A DNA stretch of 64,000 nt from Microbacterium paraoxydans (GTDB taxonomy: Bacteria > Actinomycetota > Actinomycetes > Actinomycetales > Microbacteriaceae): assembly GCF_020524545.1 (NCBI RefSeq), contig NZ_JAIVLG010000002.1, forward strand, positions 62,001-126,000, written 5' to 3'. Made by a program: the position numbers and the translations under genes. Shown piece by piece: positions 40,374 through 48,173 of the stretch (positions within the stretch are counted from its first letter, which is position 1; the number at the start of each line of letters is the position of its first letter). Under the pieces are notes generated by a model. It did no database searches. It saw only the letters and a program-made list of their open reading frames with translations, and was not told the origin of the DNA.

Positions 40374-42959
40374 CTACGCCCACGAGAACGTCGAGAGTTC
40401 CGCGCGTCCGGAGATCTGAAGCTTGCGGAAGACCTTCAACAGGTGGCTCTCGACCGTCCGGGTACTGATCTGCAGGAGCGCAGCGATCTCATTGTTCGAC
40501 TGACCGTGAGCGGCGAGCCGGGCGACTTCGCGCTCGCGGTTCGAGAGCGCCGCCCGTGTGCCGCGCCGCCCGGCGATCGGTGGAGCGTCAAGCGGATCGC
40601 GGCGCCCGCGGAGCTCGGTGAGGGCACGCGCGAAGTGGGAGGCCATGGCGGAGTCGTCTCTTCGGGCCGCGATCTCGCCACCGTGCTCGAGTGCGACCGT
40701 CGCGTGTTCGAGACGCCCTTCGGACTGGAACCAGGTCCCCCAGCGGGCGAGCTCCGCATCGTCTCCGCGGACGATCGCACGCTGAACCTCGAACATCGGC
40801 GGGACGAGAGTGCCCTCCAGGGTGGCGAGGTCCTCGTCGCCCTGCGTGCTGGGAAGGGTCCTGAAGCCGAATCCCACCACCAGCACGCGGAGCATCCCGG
40901 CGCTGAGGAGGTAGCCGCGCGCCTGAAGCTGTGCGCTCTGTTCTCGCAACAGCGATCCGGCACGCTCGACGTCACCGGCGAGCAGCGCGAAGGTGATCTC
41001 GGGAAGAGCGGCCACCATTCCCGGCCAGGGACCGATCGAGACGCCGGTGGACAGCGCCTGCGCGGCGAGGGACTCGGCAGACGTCTGGCGTCCGGCTCGG
41101 GCGGCGACCATCGCCGCGAGAGCGAGAGCACCCATCTGGGTACCCTCTTGCCCGAGACCGGGCTCTCCCAGCGCCAGGAACCGGCCCAGGTGGATCTCCG
41201 CGGTTCGGAACCGGCCCAGTACGATCCCGGCAACGGCAGCCACATAGGTGTGTCCGCGCAGGTTCTCCAGGTCAAGCTCCACCCGGCTCTGCTCGATGTG
41301 CGTCAGCGCCCAGTCGTAGGCGCCGCGCACATCGCCCTTGCCGAGCATCGCCCACCCTCGCAACAGGGTGAGCACGCGCCCGATCTTCGTCGAGGTGTCG
41401 TCCGAATCGACGAGCAGCGCGTGGGCCGATTCAGCGCGACCTCGCAGGATCAGCGCTGTCGTGCGCACGGCGGTGATGGAGTTCTCGGTGGTCGCATCGC
41501 GTGCCGTCAGTGATGCGAGATGCTCCAGCTGCGCGACCGATGTGCCGCTGGTGTTGATCTCGATCTGCGTCGTCCACACATCGAACATCGTCGCGTAGCG
41601 CGGCTGTCGGATGGCCGAAGCCGCAAGGATCTCGAGTGCTTCCTCGGTCTCGCCCGCTGCGAGTGCGTACCAGTGCGCTTGGAGGATGCGGAACATCGCC
41701 ATCGCCCTGCCATCGCCGGTATCGGTCGGTGTCTGCTCGAAGACCTTCCGCGCCACCGAGAGTTCGTGCTTGCGGTCGAAGAGGGCGAAGAGATAGCTGA
41801 TCGCGGAGTCCGCGCTGGGGTCGCGTTCCCAGGCGTGCCGTCGCGCCGAGAGCTGAGCGGCGTGGCGGTCCCTGATGAGTCGCAGGACGGCCATCTCCGC
41901 TGCGTCGGGTTCGAGTGAGGCGTCGGTCATCGAGAGCGGGAGCAGATCGGTGTGTGCTGCGGCTTCACGGGTGCTGAACTGATCCCGGATCCTTCGCAGG
42001 ATGCGGCTTCGTCGAACGGACGTGGGCTGATTCTGGAAGTAGTCGGTGATCAGCGGGGGAGTGACGGTGACGGAGAGCCGTCCGAAGGGCTCGATGCTCA
42101 GGAGAAGGTTCGCGGCTTCGAGTGCTTCGATCAGGTGACGACTGACGAGTTCTTCCGCGGTGTCGATGTCGAGCACACCGGCGAGCGCCAGGGTCTCGAT
42201 TCCCTCGAACTCCGCATCGTCGAGCCGGGCGAGAAGGTGCTCGACCGCGCCCGACATGGACTCGTGCCAGAGCTCGCCGTTCGTCGTCCAGATCTCGTCG
42301 GCGAAGATGATGTGTCCGAAGGATCGCGCTGACGTGATCATCGCGACGGCGAGGCTCGGGATGCCGGCCGAGCGCGTGTACACGCGGCCGACGAGGCCGG
42401 TATCCACCGCGCCGGCGAGCTGCTCGTGCACGAGATCCGATATCGCCTCGAAGCTCAGGGGACGCAATCGCAGTTCCGCCGCCTGGCTGACGATGGCGTG
42501 CAGCCGCTTCACGCCGGGGTCGGTGGCGGCCGTCGATGCGGTGACGATGGTGGCACCCGTGCGGGAATGCACGGCTGCGATGACGCCCCACGTCTCTTCG
42601 TCGATGTACTGCGCATCGTCGACGAGGATCACGCAGCGGCGCCCTGCTGCACGCTCCGCCATGTCCGCGACGATCTGCCCGGCACGGAACGGCGTGTTTC
42701 CCCTCGGCAACTGGCCCGCGAGGTCGAGCGCGTCGAACGGGCGGGAACGGAGGGCGGCGACGCCGAGGAACTGGATCGTCGGATGCCCCCGTTGCTCCAG
42801 GCTGCTCGCGACTTCCCGAAGGAGCATCGAGCGACCGCTTCCTTCCGGGCCGACGATGCTCACGCACGAGCCCGCAGTGATGAGCGTCAGTGCGGCGGCG
42901 AGATCATGGGAGCGGACGAACATCGCCCGTCCGCCCGTTCGTGAATCCCACTGCGCCAT
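40374..42959 (-). CDS. Large ATP-binding LuxR-family regulator (LAL/MalT-like)
   Basis: This 861-aa protein has Walker A GPEGSGRS and Walker B VILVDDAQ in an N-terminal AAA domain. A long helical TPR-like middle follows (about residues 350-770). The C-terminal LuxR HTH reads LSNREREVARLAAHGQSNNEIAALLQISTRTVESHLLKVF. Such regulators act as ligand-gated activators. The 238 bp between it and the surface-protein gene downstream would hold that gene's promoter; I see no further gene there. Confidence 0.85.
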   Translation of the reverse strand: MAQWDSRTGGRAMFVRSHDLAAALTLITAGSCVSIVGPEGSGRSMLLREVASSLEQRGHPTIQFLGVAALRSRPFDALDLAGQLPRGNTPFRAGQIVADMAERAAGRRCVILVDDAQYIDEETWGVIAAVHSRTGATIVTASTAATDPGVKRLHAIVSQAAELRLRPLSFEAISDLVHEQLAGAVDTGLVGRVYTRSAGIPSLAVAMITSARSFGHIIFADEIWTTNGELWHESMSGAVEHLLARLDDAEFEGIETLALAGVLDIDTAEELVSRHLIEALEAANLLLSIEPFGRLSVTVTPPLITDYFQNQPTSVRRSRILRRIRDQFSTREAAAHTDLLPLSMTDASLEPDAAEMAVLRLIRDRHAAQLSARRHAWERDPSADSAISYLFALFDRKHELSVARKVFEQTPTDTGDGRAMAMFRILQAHWYALAAGETEEALEILAASAIRQPRYATMFDVWTTQIEINTSGTSVAQLEHLASLTARDATTENSITAVRTTALILRGRAESAHALLVDSDDTSTKIGRVLTLLRGWAMLGKGDVRGAYDWALTHIEQSRVELDLENLRGHTYVAAVAGIVLGRFRTAEIHLGRFLALGEPGLGQEGTQMGALALAAMVAARAGRQTSAESLAAQALSTGVSIGPWPGMVAALPEITFALLAGDVERAGSLLREQSAQLQARGYLLSAGMLRVLVVGFGFRTLPSTQGDEDLATLEGTLVPPMFEVQRAIVRGDDAELARWGTWFQSEGRLEHATVALEHGGEIAARRDDSAMASHFARALTELRGRRDPLDAPPIAGRRGTRAALSNREREVARLAAHGQSNNEIAALLQISTRTVESHLLKVFRKLQISGRAELSTFSWA

Positions 42960-43017
42960 GCTGACACCGATCCGCGGAGTCTGCCACCACTCAATGTAGG
43001 GGTTTGTGCGGCCGTGC

Positions 43018-43052
43018 GGAGGTGGGCGATGGCGACGACACCGCCCACCTCC
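43018..43052 (-). terminator. Terminator hairpin after rtcB
   Basis: A perfect 11-bp stem pairs GGAGGTGGGCG (43018-43028) with CGCCCACCTCC (43042-43052), 5 bp past the rtcB stop. Confidence 0.75.
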
Positions 43053-43056
43053 GGTT

Positions 43057-44226
43057 TCAATCCCCCTTCACGTTGACGATCTGCCGCAGCGTGTGCCGGA
43101 CCGACACGAGGCCTGCGGCATCCGCCATCACCTGGTCGATCGGCTTGTACGCCTGCGGGATCTCGTCGACGAAGGCCTCGGTGTCACGGAACTCGATCCC
43201 CGTCATCGCCTCCCGCAACTGGTCGTGCGTGAAGCTCCTCCGCGCCGCCGATCGGGAGTACTCCCGTCCTGCACCGTGCGGGGAGGAGTTCAGCGACTGC
43301 GGGTCACCGAGCCCTTCGACCACGTACGAGGCGGTGCCCATCGATCCGGGGATGAGCCCCGGTCGGCCGGCGTCCGCCTGGATGGCGCCCTTTCGGGACA
43401 CCCACACCTGCTTGCCGTAGTGCTTCTCCGACTCCGTGAAGTTGTGGTGGCAGTTGATGCGCTCCTGCTCGTCGACCGTGGTGCCGAGGAACTCCGACAC
43501 CTGACGCATGACCCGGTCCATCATCTCCTCACGGTTCAGCAGGGCGAAGCGCTGGGCCCACCGCAGTTCCCGGATGTAGCTCGTGAACTCCGCGGTCCCC
43601 TCGACCAGGTAGGCCAGGTCGGGGTCCGGGAGGTCGATCCACCACTGTGCTGCCAGCCGCTGGGCGACGCCGATGTGGTGTCCGGCGATCTTGTTGCCGA
43701 CGCCGCGCGATCCCGAGTGCAGGAACAGCCAGACCCGGCCGAGTTCATCGACAGACACTTCGATGAAGTGGTTGCCCGAACCGAGCGTCCCCAGCTGCAG
43801 CCGCCAGTTCCCGGCGTACCGAGCGGGATCGAAGCCGCTCTTCTCGGCGAGCTGCTCGAGCTCGGCGATGCGCGGCTCAGCAGTGGCCACGACCTTGCGG
43901 TTGTAGCGTCCGGCCGACAGCGGGATGGCGCGCTCGATCTGCTCGCGGAGCCCTGCGAGGTCACGACCTGCGAGGTCGTCTCGGGTGAACGGCGTGCGAA
44001 CGGCGATCATGCCGCATCCGATGTCGACGCCGACGGCCGCGGGGATGATCGCGCCGAGCGTCGGGATGACCGAGCCGACCGTCGCCCCCTTGCCGAGGTG
44101 CGCGTCCGGCATCAATGCCAGGTGCGGGTGGATGAACGGCATGCGGGCCGTGGTGTGCGCCTGAGCGAGTGTCTTCTCGTCGATCAGTGACGCCCACGAC
44201 AGCAGCCGTGCGGAGAGCCTCTCCAT
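43057..44226 (-). CDS. rtcB: RtcB-family RNA ligase
   Basis: The 389-aa protein carries the RtcB metal and guanylylation signatures: DIGCGM (Cys71, Mn ligand), GSGNHF, HSGSRGVG, CHHNFTE and SPHGAGR (GMP-accepting His). RtcB joins 2',3'-cyclic phosphate and 5'-OH RNA ends in tRNA splicing or RNA repair, using GTP and Mn2+. RBS AAGGAAAGGAATC precedes the ATG. Upstream lie a 32-aa ORF and an intrinsic terminator, so expression may be attenuated. Confidence 0.9.
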   Translation of the reverse strand: MERLSARLLSWASLIDEKTLAQAHTTARMPFIHPHLALMPDAHLGKGATVGSVIPTLGAIIPAAVGVDIGCGMIAVRTPFTRDDLAGRDLAGLREQIERAIPLSAGRYNRKVVATAEPRIAELEQLAEKSGFDPARYAGNWRLQLGTLGSGNHFIEVSVDELGRVWLFLHSGSRGVGNKIAGHHIGVAQRLAAQWWIDLPDPDLAYLVEGTAEFTSYIRELRWAQRFALLNREEMMDRVMRQVSEFLGTTVDEQERINCHHNFTESEKHYGKQVWVSRKGAIQADAGRPGLIPGSMGTASYVVEGLGDPQSLNSSPHGAGREYSRSAARRSFTHDQLREAMTGIEFRDTEAFVDEIPQAYKPIDQVMADAAGLVSVRHTLRQIVNVKGD

Positions 44227-44275
44227 GATTCCTTTCCTTGTGGTGGTGTCCGGCCACAGGTCAGGGGTCTTCCAT

Positions 44276-44309
44276 GGAAAACGCCCCGGACCTGACGGTA
44301 CGGGGCGTT
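44276..44309 (-). terminator. Intrinsic terminator inside the rtcB leader
   Basis: On the minus strand AACGCCCCG (44301-44309) pairs with CGGGGCGTT (44280-44288). A 12-nt loop and a TTTT run follow. It lies 17 nt after the small ORF and about 50 nt before the rtcB start. Confidence 0.75.
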
Positions 44310-44325
44310 GCGAGAGCGGATGCTG

Positions 44326-44424
44326 TCACACGGCGCGTGCCGGAGGGTACGACTCGTAGCGGTCATTGCGCTTCTGCTGAAGCTGCAACACCGCTGCGAT
44401 GGGGAGGTTCCGCTGCGCGGTCAT
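44326..44424 (-). CDS. 32-aa small ORF in the rtcB leader
   Basis: ATG to TGA encodes 32 residues (MTAQRNLPIAAVLQLQQK ... YPPARAV). GAGGAG sits 8 nt upstream, and a good promoter lies 49 nt upstream. The hydrophilic sequence has no membrane helix and no run of one amino acid. It could be a small functional protein, or a leader peptide whose translation affects the terminator 17 nt beyond its stop. I do not recognise it. Confidence 0.55.
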   Translation of the reverse strand: MTAQRNLPIAAVLQLQQKRNDRYESYPPARAV

Positions 44425-44472
44425 CCGTCGACTCCTCGGCTGGTGCGCTGCGCCGATCGACGCAGCTTTGTC

Positions 44473-44502
44473 ACACTAGGGTGCGACACGCCCGGGAGTC
44501 AA
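44473..44502 (-). promoter_or_regulatory. Promoter for the small ORF and rtcB
   Basis: On the minus strand a -35 TTGACT (44497-44502) and -10 TAGTGT (44473-44478) are separated by 18 bp. Confidence 0.6.
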
Positions 44503-44617
44503 GTGGTCCCCGGGGCCACGCCGAAGTGCCAAGACCCAGATCTGCGCCGCAAGCGGCGGCGTGTCGAACGGCGACGCGCCGTGAACGCGACGGCTGGTCT
44601 GGGTTTTCGCCGCGGGC

Positions 44618-45385
44618 TCAGTGCGGCGCGTGGTACTCCGCCTCGCCGCGCTTCCAGTACCCCTTCACCACGGCCTTCGTCGTCTCGACGCCCCAGCGTT
44701 CGAGCAGCGCCCGGCCCGGCTTGACGATCGACTGCTCGGCGGCGACGAACACGAAGGGGTCTTCGCCGATCGCGTCCTCGGGGGTCAGGGCGTCGAGGAA
44801 AGCGATGAGCGCGGAGCCGGAAGGTGCCTCGCCGCGGTGCAGCCACTCGACGTCGACGGGGGCGTCGATCTCGATTTCGCGTCCCGGATTCACGGTCTCC
44901 ACCACGATGCGCGCCGGCGTGCCTTCCGGGATGAGCGCGGCGAAACGGCGGATCGCGGGGATCGCGGTCTCGTCGCCGACCAGTAGCCAGGACCCCGGCT
45001 CGCCCGTCACCACGGCGGATCCGCGAGGCCCGCCCACGCCGATCGCGGAGCCGAGTGGTGCGGTCGCGGCCCAGGGAGCGGCCACGCCCTGGTCTCCATG
45101 CACCGCGAACTCGACATCGAGCCAGTCCTCGCCCCAGGCCAGCGGGGTGTACTCGCGGCTCGGTGACGCGCGAAGCTCCTCGATGGACTCAACCGGGCCG
45201 GAGGGGAAGAAGAGTCGCATGTGATCGTCGGCGCCCGGCGAATCGAAGCCCGCGAGGTCCGAACCAGTCAGCCGCACGCGAACGAAGTCCGGCGCCAGCC
45301 ATTCCCGGGCGCTCAGGGTCGCGTTGCGGAAGCGCAGCTCGAGGCCGCGGCGTTCGATCGAGAATCCGGATGTCGTAGAGCTCAT
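44618..45385 (-). CDS. Siderophore-interacting protein (FAD-dependent ferric-siderophore reductase)
   Basis: The 255-aa protein has an FAD-binding 9 domain with SREYTPLAW (flavin-binding RxYTxR-like) and HGDQGVAAPWA. The SIP C-terminal domain has FVAAEQSIVKPGRALLERWG. It reduces imported ferric siderophores to release iron in the cytoplasm. An IdeR/DtxR box overlaps the start region, and a TAGCCT hexamer 6 nt before the ATG suggests a leaderless, iron-repressed transcript. Confidence 0.9.
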   Translation of the reverse strand: MSSTTSGFSIERRGLELRFRNATLSAREWLAPDFVRVRLTGSDLAGFDSPGADDHMRLFFPSGPVESIEELRASPSREYTPLAWGEDWLDVEFAVHGDQGVAAPWAATAPLGSAIGVGGPRGSAVVTGEPGSWLLVGDETAIPAIRRFAALIPEGTPARIVVETVNPGREIEIDAPVDVEWLHRGEAPSGSALIAFLDALTPEDAIGEDPFVFVAAEQSIVKPGRALLERWGVETTKAVVKGYWKRGEAEYHAPH

Positions 45386-45403
45386 GAAGTAAGGCTAACC
45401 TAA
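45385..45403. promoter_or_regulatory. IdeR/DtxR iron box
   Basis: TGAAGTAAGGCTAACCTAA matches the 19-bp consensus TTAGGTTAGSCTAACCTAA at 16 positions. It covers the -10 hexamer and the start of the siderophore-interacting protein gene, so iron-loaded repressor would block initiation. Confidence 0.85.
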
Positions 45404-45496
45404 ACGCGTCGCGGAAGGCCGGCGGCGGCGGAGGGCGTGATCGCCGGACCCTCCAGACCGCTCGCGGTGTACTACTGAACCCGGCGCAGGAGCGGC

Positions 45497-45694
45497 TCAG
45501 AGCTCGATGCCGTGGTCTTCATCGTTGACACCGGCATTGTTCCCGCGCCGCGATTCGTACCCGAGGAACCAGCCCAGCCACACGATCGCGGCGAGAAGCA
45601 CGCCCAACCACACATTCTGGAAGATGAGCCCGATCACCACGCCGACGATCAACAGGCCGACGGTGATGGAGATGCGGATCGCGCTGCGGGACAT
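45497..45694 (-). CDS. Small two-TM membrane protein
   Basis: The 65-aa product has two hydrophobic helices (about residues 9-24 and 27-45, ending WLGWFLGYESRR) and an acidic tail. The start lies 6 nt after TATGCT (leaderless). Family not recognised. It lies 22 bp after the AlkA-like gene on the same strand. Confidence 0.65.
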   Translation of the reverse strand: MSRSAIRISITVGLLIVGVVIGLIFQNVWLGVLLAAIVWLGWFLGYESRRGNNAGVNDEDHGIEL

Positions 45695-45716
45695 GGCCCC
45701 AGCATAGGCGGCGGAG

Positions 45717-46676
45717 TCAGCGGTCGCGATGGTTCTCGGGGGCGAGGCGAGGGCCTCGTCGCGGCTCCTGCACCCCGCTGGCGAGGATGAGCCGGACCGC
45801 TCGCTGCCGTTGCCCCGCCCAGGGAGCGAGCAGTTCGAGCATCCCGGCGTCGTCGGTGCGCGTGCCGGTGAGGGCATAGCCGATCTCATGGGCGAGGTGG
45901 TAGTCGCCGACACTGACGGCATCGGTGTCGCCGAGAGCGCGTGCCCTGGTCTCCGCGGACGTCCAGGCTCCGATACCGGGGAGGCTCGTGAGAACGCGGT
46001 CGCGCGCCGTGCCGTCCGAGGCGTTCCGCACGGCGCGGGCGATGCGGTCGCCCCGCTCGGCCGCGCGCACGAGGGTCCGGGACTGTGGCGGCTCGACCCC
46101 GGCGCGGTGCCACGCCCAGGACGGGACGCGGTGCCACTGCGCAGCCGTCGGCGCGGCGAACATCGGCCGTGGCGTCGGGCCGGGGGCGCGCTCGCCGAAG
46201 CGGGAGACGAGCCAACGCCACGCCCCGAACGCCTGCATGCCGGTGACCTTCTGCTCGATGATCGCGCACGCGAGCGCGTCGAACACCTCGTCGGTGCGCG
46301 TCAGGCGCAACCCGGGATGGCGACGGGCCGACTCGGTGACGAGAGGATGCTGCGACGCATCGAAGTCCTCGGCGTCGTCATGGGCTCCGCAGAGCGCGGG
46401 AACGACGTCGAGCGCGAAGTCCGCTCCGGGGCCCCAGGCGGTCGCGCGCACCTCGTCGCCGATCGTCCGCACCGCCAAGGTCGTGGGGCCGAGGGGTGTC
46501 CGCATCGCACGCCAGATGACCGACCCGGCGATGACCATGGTCGGGTCGCCCTTGCCGCGGCGCAGGAATCCGAGTGTGCGGCCGAGATCCAGAGCGTGCG
46601 GTGGGCGGTAGACGGCCTCCCGAGGGGCAGCTGATGGCGCGACCTCAGCTGCTGCGGAATGCGCCGTCGATGTCAT
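45717..46676 (-). CDS. AlkA-like DNA-3-methyladenine glycosylase
   Basis: The 319-aa HhH-GPD protein has the helix-hairpin-helix LTSLPGIGAWTSAETRARALGD and the catalytic Asp in DAVSVGDYH. The motif VFDALACAIIEQKVT matches the AlkA/MPG-II family, which excises alkylated purines. There is no fused Ada domain. The start lies 6 nt after TAGGGT (leaderless). Confidence 0.85.
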   Translation of the reverse strand: MTSTAHSAAAEVAPSAAPREAVYRPPHALDLGRTLGFLRRGKGDPTMVIAGSVIWRAMRTPLGPTTLAVRTIGDEVRATAWGPGADFALDVVPALCGAHDDAEDFDASQHPLVTESARRHPGLRLTRTDEVFDALACAIIEQKVTGMQAFGAWRWLVSRFGERAPGPTPRPMFAAPTAAQWHRVPSWAWHRAGVEPPQSRTLVRAAERGDRIARAVRNASDGTARDRVLTSLPGIGAWTSAETRARALGDTDAVSVGDYHLAHEIGYALTGTRTDDAGMLELLAPWAGQRQRAVRLILASGVQEPRRGPRLAPENHRDR

Positions 46677-46719
46677 GCGGCCACCCTACGCGCCGGCTCC
46701 GACAGCGCCTCCCAGACGG

Positions 46720-47421
46720 TCAGAAGCGGTCGGGCGACGGCGTTCCGTGTCCGTAGCGGATGACGACGTCGGCGTGCCGGTCGAACCGGTAGCCGATGCC
46801 GCGCACCGTGCGGACGATGTCCTCGTAGCGCCCGAGCTTCGCGCGAAGACGACGCACATGGACATCGATCGTGCGCTCGCCGGGGGTCTCGTCGTCCTGC
46901 GCCTGCCAGAGGGCGGAGACCAGCTCGCTGCGCTCGATCGTGCGGCCCTCGCGCAGCACGAGGTACTGGAGCAGCTCGAACTCCTTGTAGGTGAACGCCG
47001 CAGACTCCCCGTCGATCAGTACGCGCTTGCGGGAGATGTCGACGGTCACGCCGCTCTCCTCTTCCGCGGAGTCCTCGTCGGCCGCGGCCTTGGTGCGTGC
47101 GATGGCACCCGGCTCCTGCAAGGCGAGTCGGACGACGTCGAGATCGCGTCCACCCGACCCGTGCGGGGCGAGGGCGACCGTCGCGTGTGTCTCCGCGCCC
47201 GGAGCGAGCTCGGCCAGAGTGCGGCGCAGCGCGTCGACGAGCAGCGGGAGGCTCACACCGGCTTCGGCGGCCTTGATCTCGTCGAGGCCCACGTAGAGTG
47301 CGAAGCCGCGCGGCGAGCGGACAGCGGGAAGGTCGGCGGTGGCGGAGGGCAGCGGCGCGGCTTCGGCACGAGTGCGGATCGGGGCGGCGGCGGGACGCTC
47401 GAGAAGTGCGGTGTTCGACAT
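46720..47421 (-). CDS. Winged-helix transcriptional regulator behind a Met/Cys-rich micro-ORF
   Basis: In this 233-aa protein the C-terminal half is an OmpR/PhoB-type winged helix (about residues 125-222: VTVDISRKRVLIDGE, LLQYLVLREGRTIERSEL, TIDVHVRRLRAKLG, VRGIGYRF). The N-terminal half has no receiver-domain phospho-Asp pattern. Instead a small alpha/beta segment (ALYVGLDEIKAAEAG ... VRLAL) of unknown role is present. GAGGAC lies 10 nt before the ATG and can pair with an upstream segment, so translation may be switched by the leader. Confidence 0.75.
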   Translation of the reverse strand: MSNTALLERPAAAPIRTRAEAAPLPSATADLPAVRSPRGFALYVGLDEIKAAEAGVSLPLLVDALRRTLAELAPGAETHATVALAPHGSGGRDLDVVRLALQEPGAIARTKAAADEDSAEEESGVTVDISRKRVLIDGESAAFTYKEFELLQYLVLREGRTIERSELVSALWQAQDDETPGERTIDVHVRRLRAKLGRYEDIVRTVRGIGYRFDRHADVVIRYGHGTPSPDRF

Positions 47422-47429
47422 GATGATGA

Positions 47430-47552
47430 AGTCCTCGGGACGTGAGCCCGGATCGAGAGGGGCTCTGATGCGTTGCATGAATGACCGGCGGAGCCGGGGA
47501 ACGAGCAGAGGGTGGATGCTCGGAGACGCTGGCCTCGCAGATCGCGAGGACT
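47430..47552 (-). promoter_or_regulatory. Candidate translational attenuator (alternative pairing of the regulator's Shine-Dalgarno)
   Basis: On the minus strand AGTCCTCG (47545-47552) is an exact 8-nt complement of CGAGGACT (47430-47437), which holds the regulator's ribosome site. The same upstream segment can instead form a local hairpin: CCTCGC (47544-47549) with GCGAGG (47533-47538), 5-nt loop. The two pairings exclude each other. The segment starts 25 nt past the micro-ORF stop, so ribosome position there could decide which forms. Confidence 0.55.
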
Positions 47553-47577
47553 CAGGTCAGGCGGGGTGGCTGTTCGT

Positions 47578-47679
47578 TCAGCGACACATTCGGCAACACA
47601 TGCCAACGCGACCGGGCATCATCATCCCGGCAGTCCTGTTCGCCTCCTGGGCGGACAAAGGGCTTGCGTTGGTGGTCAT
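47578..47679 (-). CDS. 33-aa leaderless Met/Cys-rich leader peptide
   Basis: ATG to TGA encodes 33 residues ending GRVGMCCRMCR, with MMM just before. Five Met (besides the start) and three Cys fall in the last 15 residues. There is no ribosome site; the ATG follows a CATAAT -10 by 6 nt, so the mRNA starts at the ORF. Leaderless short ORFs ending in Cys codons are known cysteine-responsive attenuators in mycobacteria. This one precedes a winged-helix regulator. Confidence 0.6.
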   Translation of the reverse strand: MTTNASPLSAQEANRTAGMMMPGRVGMCCRMCR

Positions 47680-47685
47680 GGGGGG

Positions 47686-47715
47686 ATTATGTCCGATCGT
47701 GACGCCCCATGTCAA
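47686..47715 (-). promoter_or_regulatory. Strong promoter for the micro-ORF and winged-helix regulator
   Basis: On the minus strand a perfect -35 TTGACA (47710-47715) and -10 CATAAT (47686-47691) are separated by 18 bp. The micro-ORF ATG begins 6 nt after the -10. Confidence 0.75.
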
Positions 47716-47753
47716 AACGCCCGGGCGCTTCCGACGGGCGTAACGTGGAGCGA

Positions 47754-48062
47754 ATGACGATCTCACACACTGTCGGAGGCTTCATCCTGACCGACGAGAA
47801 GGACGCGTCGCGCTACACGCTCATGCGCGACGGAAAGCTCGTGAGCGTTCTCGACTACCGCGACGACGGTCACACGATCGCCCTCACCCGCGCGTTCACG
47901 ATCCCGACTTTCCGGGGCAACGGCTATGCGGGCAAGGTCGTGGAGGGTGCGGTGGCCGACATCCAGGAGCGCGGCGACCGCAAGGTGGATGCGGTGTGCT
48001 GGTACGTCGCCGATTGGTTCGCCGCACACCCCGAGCATGCTCCTCTGCTGCGCTCGCGCTGA
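47754..48062 (+). CDS. Small GNAT-like acetyltransferase (YjdJ type)
   Basis: The 102-aa protein is a mini-GNAT domain. TRAFTIPTFRGNGYAGKVVEGAV matches the acetyl-CoA pocket (RGxGxA/G) of the COG2388 group. Substrate unknown. The ATG follows TAACGT by 7 nt (leaderless). It is divergent from the micro-ORF/winged-helix operon; its -10 lies upstream of the other promoter's -35. Confidence 0.8.
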   Translation: MTISHTVGGFILTDEKDASRYTLMRDGKLVSVLDYRDDGHTIALTRAFTIPTFRGNGYAGKVVEGAVADIQERGDRKVDAVCWYVADWFAAHPEHAPLLRSR

Positions 48063-48173
48063 CCGCCTTCTTTCATGACGTCGTGTTACGACCGGTTACC
48101 GACCGGGTGACGTCCTGAGCCCGTCGCGGCACGCCTCGCAGGGAATGTCGGAGGTGGTTCGTACCGTGTGACT

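Noticed and set aside
48063..48173. TTACGACCGGTTACCGACCGGGTGACG region before sbcD as a repressor site
   Set aside because: Repeats are imperfect and unevenly spaced; not enough to support an operator.
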